Part shown: in pieces, positions 20,115 through 23,937 of the stretch | Layout: each line of letters begins with the position of its first letter | How positions within the stretch are numbered: the first letter of the stretch is position 1 | DNA from: a virus | IMG/VR virus record: IMGVR_UViG_3300025929_000048 | Span: 1-23,937 of that record | DNA length: 23,937 bases | Strand: one strand, 5' to 3' | Translations under genes and position numbers: made by a program | The notes under the pieces: generated by a model | Databases searched by the model: none | What the model was told of the DNA's origin: nothing | The model's input: only the letters and a program-made list of their open reading frames with translations

Positions 20115-21275
20115 GTGGCCGGCGCGCAGGACACGATGACGCAGTGGGACCTGGCCGACCGCCAGGCCCTGCAGCTCGAGCTGTCCTGCGCCGCCACGGT
20201 GACCAGGTCCCTGCGGCGCGCGGCGGCCGCGCTGACCGCGATGCTGCTCGCCCTCGGCGCCCGCTACGCCGACGAGCAGGGGCAGATCCCACCGCAGCGC
20301 CAGGCAGAGATCCGGGGCGCCCTGGACGCGGCCCTGGCCGGTCTCGCGGTGGATGTGGCGGCCGAGACCACCCGCGCCGTGGCCGCGGCGACCGCGCTCG
20401 CGGTGCGGCAGGAAACCCGGGCCCTGCGCGCCCTCGGCGTCGACGCGAAGAGCCTGCGCCTGCGCATCGCGGACCCGGTGCTCACCCAGGCCGGCCAGTC
20501 CAGTGCCCGGGTCCTGGCCGCCGCGATCGGCGACGCCCAGCGGTTCGCCGCCTCGGTCCCTCTTGCCACCGTGGCGCAGCTCGAGGCGGTCGCGGCGAAA
20601 GCAGCCGGTGTCGCGCCCAGGGTCGAGGCCAACGTCCGGTTCCTGACCAACCGGGCGATCAACGAGACGACACGGCAGCTGGTACGCGAAGCCGCCACCC
20701 TCGCGCCCCCGCCCATACCGCCGACCGAGCGCTTCCCGCTCGAACCGGGCGGCTTCAACCCGCCGCAGCAGCTGCCGCCCGCATCGCCCCCGCCGCTCGA
20801 GCCCGCACGGCCGCCCCTGGTGCCGCCCACCCTGGTGCTGGTGTGGGTCGCCGAACGCGACGCCTGCCTGACCTGCCTCGCCCTGTCCGGGCACGTCTCC
20901 GACCCCAACCGGGGCATCGGATTCGACGAGGACGCCACCTTCTCACCCCACGGCGCACCCCCGGTGTGGCCGCCGGGGATGCCGCTGCTCGCGCCGCCGC
21001 GCCACCCACGGTGCCGATGCCGGCTGCGCATCATCACCGCAGACAACACCCTCGTGCCCGAGACGCTGCGCCTGAACGCGCAACGCTCCGTGCTGCGCGG
21101 CTTGTCCGGCCACGACTCCAACCGGTCCCGCATGACCGCCGCGCGGCGGCTGCTGGCCCACGGCACCGGCCTGCCCGGCGCCGTCCACGAACGTGCCACA
21201 CGCGACCTCGCGCGCGGCCGCTTCACCAAACCCCGGGGGCCGCTGGCCAAACGCCGCTACCCCCAGTCCCGATAA
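20115..21275 (+). CDS. Mu F-like minor head (head morphogenesis) protein
   Basis: The 386-residue product has a long helical N-terminal part rich in Ala, then a Pro-rich linker (about 195-237, EPGGFNPPQQLPPASPPPLE). The C-terminal module is diagnostic: ERDACLTCLALSG (C251, C254), PHGAPPVWPPG and HPRCRCRLRI (H297, C300, C302), the zinc-ribbon-like signature of Mu gpF and related proteins. The tail after residue 310 is basic. It acts with the portal during procapsid assembly and probably enters the head in few copies. GTG 20115 lies three bases after the portal stop, so the two are co-translated. Confidence 0.85.
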   Translation: MAGAQDTMTQWDLADRQALQLELSCAATVTRSLRRAAAALTAMLLALGARYADEQGQIPPQRQAEIRGALDAALAGLAVDVAAETTRAVAAATALAVRQETRALRALGVDAKSLRLRIADPVLTQAGQSSARVLAAAIGDAQRFAASVPLATVAQLEAVAAKAAGVAPRVEANVRFLTNRAINETTRQLVREAATLAPPPIPPTERFPLEPGGFNPPQQLPPASPPPLEPARPPLVPPTLVLVWVAERDACLTCLALSGHVSDPNRGIGFDEDATFSPHGAPPVWPPGMPLLAPPRHPRCRCRLRIITADNTLVPETLRLNAQRSVLRGLSGHDSNRSRMTAARRLLAHGTGLPGAVHERATRDLARGRFTKPRGPLAKRRYPQSR

Positions 21276-21287
21276 GCGGAGGAAACC

Positions 21288-21923
21288 ATGGCAGACGACC
21301 CCACCAAGCCGGGCCCGGCCGACCCGGAGCCGGCCGACCCGGACGAGCTCGAAGAGGTCGACGACCCGCAGGACGGCGACGACCCCGAGGGCGAGCCGTG
21401 GACGCCTCCGACCCGTGAGCAGTGGGAGGCGCACCAGGCCGCGCTCGAGGCGGAGCGCGCGAAGCTCAAGCGGGCCCGCGACCAGGCCAAGCGGCTACGC
21501 GAAGGCAAGCCGCCCACCGATCCGGCCGCGACCGCGCCGGCGGCCGTGGCGCCGGGTGAGGTGGACGTGTGGAAGAGCCGCGCGGTGCGCGCCGCCGCGA
21601 AGGCCGAGCTGATCGACCGCGGCGCCGACCCGGACATGGTCGACCTCGCACTCGGCCGCCTGAAGGCGGACCAGATCGAGTTCGACGCCGACGACGAGCC
21701 GGAGCTCGACGACTGGCTCGACGAGATGCAGGAGCGCTACCCGAAGCTGTTCGCCAAGGCGCCCGCCGCCCCCACAGCCGACCCCCGGCCGCGTGCGGGC
21801 CGCGTCAACCAGGCCGCGCCCGCAGGTGGAACTCCGGCGCGGCCCAAGATGTCGCTCGGCGAGGCGATCATCGCGAAGTCGGAGGCCGCTCGGCGGGCCG
21901 GGCGCCGCGGTATCGGGGGCTGA
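21288..21923 (+). CDS. Capsid scaffolding protein
   Basis: The 211-residue protein is acidic and Pro-rich at the N terminus (PADPEPADPDELEEVDDPQD), then has a coiled-coil segment with REQWEAHQAALEAERAKLKR and ARDQAKRLREGKPP (about 43-75). A second helical part (KSRAVRAAAKAELIDRGADP, DMVDLALGRLKADQIEF) is followed by an Ala/Pro linker and a basic C-terminal helix (IIAKSEAARRAGRRG). This domain order is the usual one for phage scaffolds, in which the basic C terminus binds the capsid protein. ATG 21288 has AGCGGAGGAAACC before it. It normally lies next to the major capsid gene; here an HNH cassette sits between them. Confidence 0.88.
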   Translation: MADDPTKPGPADPEPADPDELEEVDDPQDGDDPEGEPWTPPTREQWEAHQAALEAERAKLKRARDQAKRLREGKPPTDPAATAPAAVAPGEVDVWKSRAVRAAAKAELIDRGADPDMVDLALGRLKADQIEFDADDEPELDDWLDEMQERYPKLFAKAPAAPTADPRPRAGRVNQAAPAGGTPARPKMSLGEAIIAKSEAARRAGRRGIGG

Positions 21924-21932
21924 ACACTCGTT

Positions 21933-21988
21933 CGATAGAATGGAGCCACGAAAAGCCCCCGCGACGGCGGCAACCGTCCGGGGGCGTG
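21933..21988 (+). ncRNA. Structured leader of HNH cassette 2
   Basis: CGATAGAATG (21933-21942) contains the -10-like TAGAAT at 21936-21941. Downstream, P1 pairs GCCCCCG (21955-21961) with CGGGGGC (21979-21985). P2 inside it pairs GACGG (21963-21967) with CCGTC (21974-21978) around the loop CGGCAA. The distance from box to P1 is 14-15 bases here and 16-17 in cassette 1. Compared with cassette 1, P2 changes C-G to A-T and T-A to G-C at equal positions, so pairing is kept while sequence changes. A -35 is not recognisable. Confidence 0.7.
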
Positions 21989-22008
21989 GCCGACCGCGTG
22001 GAGTCGAC

Positions 22009-22488
22009 ATGTCCCATCTTAGCGACCTCGAGCGTTTCATCTTGAAGGTCCCCGTGCGTGGAAACGGATGTTGGCCCTGGGGCGCATATCTGCACCCGAA
22101 GGGCTATGGCCGCTTCTCGCTCGGCGGCAAAATGATCTGGGCGCATCAGGCTGCGTACCTACTCCTCATTGGTCCCGTACCTGCGGGGCTTAGCGTTGAA
22201 CACGCATGCCACACGCGCGATACAAGCTGCCCTGGCGGTTCAACATGTCCGCATCGGGCATGTGTGCGCCCATCGCACCTTGAACTGCTCACCGGCCGAG
22301 AGAACATCCTGCGAGGCCGAAGCCCGTCTGCCGCCTGCGCCGTAAAAACACACTGCCCCGCTGGCCACCCATACGATGCCGGCAATACCTATGTCAGCCC
22401 GAGCGGCGATCGTACGTGTCGAACGTGCAAGGTTGAAACGCGTTTGCGGTATCGCACAAGAGTTCGACCCGGTGTATCCTCCAGCTAG
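22009..22488 (+). CDS. HNH endonuclease (homing type)
   Basis: The 159-residue protein has FILKVPVRGNGCWPWGAYLH, PKGYGRFSLGGKMIWAHQAA, YLLLIGPVPAGLSVEHACH and CVRPSHLELLTGRENILRGR. The HNH core is VEHACH with the later His in RPSHLELL and Asn in RENI. A Cys-rich insert (CPGGSTCPHRAC) and a C-terminal pair (HCPAGHPYDAGNT, CRTC) probably bind zinc. It lacks the N-terminal zinc module of the HNH in cassette 1 and is only distantly similar to it, although the leaders match. ATG 22009 has GTGGAG six bases upstream. The stop TAG 22486-22488 is followed by a small inverted repeat. Confidence 0.9.
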   Translation: MSHLSDLERFILKVPVRGNGCWPWGAYLHPKGYGRFSLGGKMIWAHQAAYLLLIGPVPAGLSVEHACHTRDTSCPGGSTCPHRACVRPSHLELLTGRENILRGRSPSAACAVKTHCPAGHPYDAGNTYVSPSGDRTCRTCKVETRLRYRTRVRPGVSSS

Positions 22489-22489
22489 A

Positions 22490-22516
22490 GATCGTCGAGC
22501 CAGAGCGCAGACGATC
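22490..22516 (+). terminator. Small inverted repeat after the HNH gene
   Basis: GATCGTC (22490-22496) and GACGATC (22510-22516) pair exactly around a 13-base loop, directly after the HNH stop. The stem is short and has no U-run, so termination would be weak. It may mark the end of the mobile cassette. Confidence 0.35.
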
Positions 22517-22580
22517 CACCGGCGCCAGAGCGCGCCACCAATGGCACAGCACGACCGGCGTGTTCGTTAGCAGAGCCTCG

Positions 22581-22651
22581 CTCGCCCGGATCCAGTGACT
22601 TCACCTGGACGGCGAGCCGCCTCACCTCCAGGTCGACGCTCCGGAGGTGAG
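22581..22651 (+). promoter_or_regulatory. Capsid leader with a hairpin that hides the ribosome binding site
   Basis: CTCACCTCC (22621-22629) is an exact reverse complement of GGAGGTGAG (22643-22651), the Shine-Dalgarno sequence of the major capsid gene, whose ATG is at 22654. In addition an upstream stem pairs CTCGCC plus TCCAG (22581-22586, 22591-22595) with CTGGA plus GGCGAG (22605-22609, 22611-22616). A third pairing, ACCTGG (22603-22608) with CCAGGT (22628-22633), overlaps both. The layout resembles a two-state switch in which the middle pairing would free the ribosome binding site. No promoter is evident in the remaining 22517-22580, which holds nothing else I can support. Confidence 0.55.
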
Positions 22652-22653
22652 CG

Positions 22654-23592
22654 ATGGCGGCGAGAGACTTCAGTGCCTGGCAGCCGATCATTTGGGACGA
22701 CCAGGTCATTCAGCGCGAGGTCCAGGCCAGCGCGATCTACGACGTAGCGCGTGAGATGAACATGGTGTCCAACACGTACGAGATCCCGCGCTTCACCAAC
22801 GCCATGGTGGGCGGCGGCTCGCAGCTGACCGAGGACACCAACAACGGCGACACCATCGCCCTGTACTCCTACCAGTACAACGGCAAGGAGACCCTCGACG
22901 AGGCGCAGATCGAGGACTCTCCGGCCGACGAGGTCGCCGCGGTCACCTACGAGTGGATGAACTCGTTCCACCTGTCGTACGACAACGCCTGTCTCGGTGT
23001 GTCGGCCGCCCGCTCGAGCACTACCTCGAACTTCCAGCCGTACAACTCGGTGTACTACACGGTGCGCCACTCCGACTCGGACGTGGGCTACGTCGCGGAC
23101 ACCAACTACACCAAGACGGGCTCCGGCGGCCTGACCTACGACTTCGCGAACACTGCGCTCGGGGTCCTGGAGAACACCAAGTTCTGGAACCCGGTCAACG
23201 GCTGCGCGATCATCCACAACAGCCTGAAGAAGGCGATCCGCGGCGTCAAGGACGGCCAGGGGCGCCCGATCTTCGTGGAGTCCACCTCGGGATTCCCCGG
23301 TGGTGGCGTGCAGCCGCGCTACGAATTGTTCGGCGTGCCGGCCTACTTCACTTTCGGCGCGGTGGTCTCCAACGACTTCACCTCGTTCCAGAACGGCACC
23401 TTCGGCAACCCGCTGATCATTTTCGCGAACCGGCGCCACCTGGTGCGAGGCGACCGGATCCCGCCGCAGGCGCAGTTCATCAACGCCAACATCAACATCA
23501 GCGCGCTCGAGCACACGGTCCAGTTCCGCGCCCGCCAGGGCTTCGCCGCGACCGTGCCCCAGGCCTTCTCGGTGCTCGAGGTCGGCGCCTAA
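22654..23592 (+). CDS. Major capsid protein (HK97 fold)
   Basis: The 312-residue product starts MAARDFSAWQPIIWDDQVIQ, with an N-arm-like segment, then REMNMVSNTYEIPRFTNAMV. The middle contains YEWMNSFHLSYDNACLGVSA, a P-domain-like LSYDNACLGV helix, LENTKFWNPVNGCAIIHNSL and VKDGQGRPIFVES, and the end has RRHLVRGDRIPPQAQFINAN and FRARQGFAATVPQAFSVLEV, as in actinophage capsid proteins of HK97 type. The codon use is strongly biased, as in highly expressed genes. GGAGGTGAG lies six bases before ATG 22654. A perfect hairpin follows the stop by 13 bases. Scaffold before it and a beta-rich protein after it support the call. Confidence 0.92.
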   Translation: MAARDFSAWQPIIWDDQVIQREVQASAIYDVAREMNMVSNTYEIPRFTNAMVGGGSQLTEDTNNGDTIALYSYQYNGKETLDEAQIEDSPADEVAAVTYEWMNSFHLSYDNACLGVSAARSSTTSNFQPYNSVYYTVRHSDSDVGYVADTNYTKTGSGGLTYDFANTALGVLENTKFWNPVNGCAIIHNSLKKAIRGVKDGQGRPIFVESTSGFPGGGVQPRYELFGVPAYFTFGAVVSNDFTSFQNGTFGNPLIIFANRRHLVRGDRIPPQAQFINANINISALEHTVQFRARQGFAATVPQAFSVLEVGA

Positions 23593-23604
23593 ACACCACC
23601 GTCA

Positions 23605-23636
23605 CCGGTCGGCGGCCCTCCGCTGCCGCCGACCGG
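23605..23636 (+). terminator. Perfect 11-bp hairpin after the capsid gene
   Basis: CCGGTCGGCGG (23605-23615) and CCGCCGACCGG (23626-23636) pair exactly around a 10-base loop, 13 bases after the capsid stop. No U-run follows. Such hairpins after capsid genes limit read-through and stabilise the capsid mRNA, which helps capsid protein to be made in great excess over downstream products. Confidence 0.8.
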
Positions 23637-23668
23637 CCCGGCACTTCGCGGAGGGAGGTGACCTGGAC

Positions 23669-23937
23669 ATGTCGGCCACGACCGTCAACGGGCAGCTACT
23701 GAGCCCCGTCGTCGCGCTGCCCGCCGGCGCCGTCCAGGTCACCCTCACGCTCGTCGACTACGACGACGCGCCGGTAGTCGGGTTCAACACCACCGACTCC
23801 ACCGAGATCGTGTCGACGAGCACGATCATCCCCACCACGGGGGGTCTGTGGACCGCGCAACTGGTGCCCAACGCGGACATCCAGCTGTTCAACGGCTCCG
23901 CGCAGACCGCGTACCGGGTCGTGGAGAGCGGCAACGG
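23669..23937 (+). CDS. Start of a structural gene, Ig-like or beta-rich, cut by the window
   Basis: The frame from ATG 23669 stays open to the window end (89 complete codons). AGGGAGGTGA lies about eight bases upstream, a strong ribosome binding site. The visible part is beta-strand rich with many Val and Thr: QLLSPVVALPAGAVQVTLTL, VDYDDAPVVGFNTTDST and LWTAQLVPNADIQLFNGSAQ. This resembles the first Ig-like domain of a phage head fibre or minor structural protein, which in actinophages commonly follows the capsid gene. The name cannot be settled without the missing part. Confidence 0.7.
   Translation, partial: MSATTVNGQLLSPVVALPAGAVQVTLTLVDYDDAPVVGFNTTDSTEIVSTSTIIPTTGGLWTAQLVPNADIQLFNGSAQTAYRVVESGN

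Larger units (their letters stand above)
21924..22488 (+). mobile_element. HNH homing endonuclease cassette 2
   Basis: The unit begins directly after the scaffold stop (TGA 21921-21923) and ends at the HNH stop. It carries a GATAGAAT -10-like box, the same structured leader as cassette 1, and an HNH gene with A/T-richer codons. It sits between scaffold and major capsid genes, which are normally adjacent. This is what insertion of a homing element between two essential genes would look like. Confidence 0.7.

Noticed and set aside
17985-20894. A 969-codon open frame on the minus strand
   Set aside because: It is antisense to the portal and head genes, with Gly/Val/Arg-rich low-complexity content. 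High GC keeps such frames open by chance.
1-23937. tRNA genes, integrase, attachment site, lysis or tail genes
   Set aside because: I looked for cloverleaf patterns, recombinase motifs, holin/endolysin and tape-measure-like proteins on both strands and found none I could support.

Overview
The window reads as part of the genome of a tailed phage (siphovirus type), or a prophage of one, infecting a high-GC actinobacterium, most likely Streptomyces or a close relative. The evidence is the very high GC with third positions almost all G or C, GTG starts, 4-base start/stop overlaps (ATGA, GTGA), and an order of replication genes, small early genes, terminase, portal, head protein, scaffold and major capsid. 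No integrase, lysis or tail gene lies in the window, so whether the phage is temperate cannot be decided here.

Left end (1-1570): the end of a gene with an Ala-Ala-Trp-Asp tandem repeat, a perfect 14-bp GC hairpin, then three small genes, two of them Cys-rich and probably zinc binding. Next comes a control region (1575-1897). An orphan Phd/YefM-type antitoxin gene on the minus strand faces away from the plus-strand replication gene. Between them a near-perfect palindrome carries a TATAAT box in each arm, one for each direction.

Early operon (1897-8456): a winged-helix initiator-like gene with six 17-21 bp iterons and an AT-rich tract inside its coding sequence, then a DnaC/IstB-type helicase loader, a DUF6011-like protein, a VRR-NUC nuclease, a C5-cytosine methyltransferase, a Cro-like HTH protein, a 59-residue membrane peptide and several unknown proteins, mostly joined by 4-base overlaps. 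The initiator, origin-in-gene and loader arrangement mirrors the lambda O/ori/P module. A perfect 12-bp inverted repeat (8495-8529) closes the operon.

Middle (8581-10635): two very small ORFs, one with a perfect Shine-Dalgarno sequence, then an Ala-rich helical protein, an Ig-like protein, a short conserved phage protein, a hairpin terminator, a HAD-type phosphatase and another short conserved protein.

HNH cassette 1 (10636-11345) is a free-standing HNH endonuclease gene with its own -10-like box and structured leader. Minus-strand glycosylation block (11256-14458): a GT4-like glycosyltransferase, a GT2-like protein, an NAD-dependent epimerase/dehydratase and a GT2 glycosyltransferase, in that transcription order and translationally coupled.

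Late block (14513-23937): an HTH protein, small and large terminase subunits, a portal protein split by a 323-residue LAGLIDADG intein, a Mu F-like minor head protein, scaffold, HNH cassette 2 with the same leader as cassette 1, a leader that can hide the capsid Shine-Dalgarno sequence, the major capsid protein, a terminator hairpin, and the start of a further structural gene.

Strongest candidates for new biology are the lambda-like origin inside the initiator gene, the divergent promoter/palindrome next to an orphan antitoxin, the covarying RNA leader shared by the two HNH cassettes, and the capsid leader hairpin.
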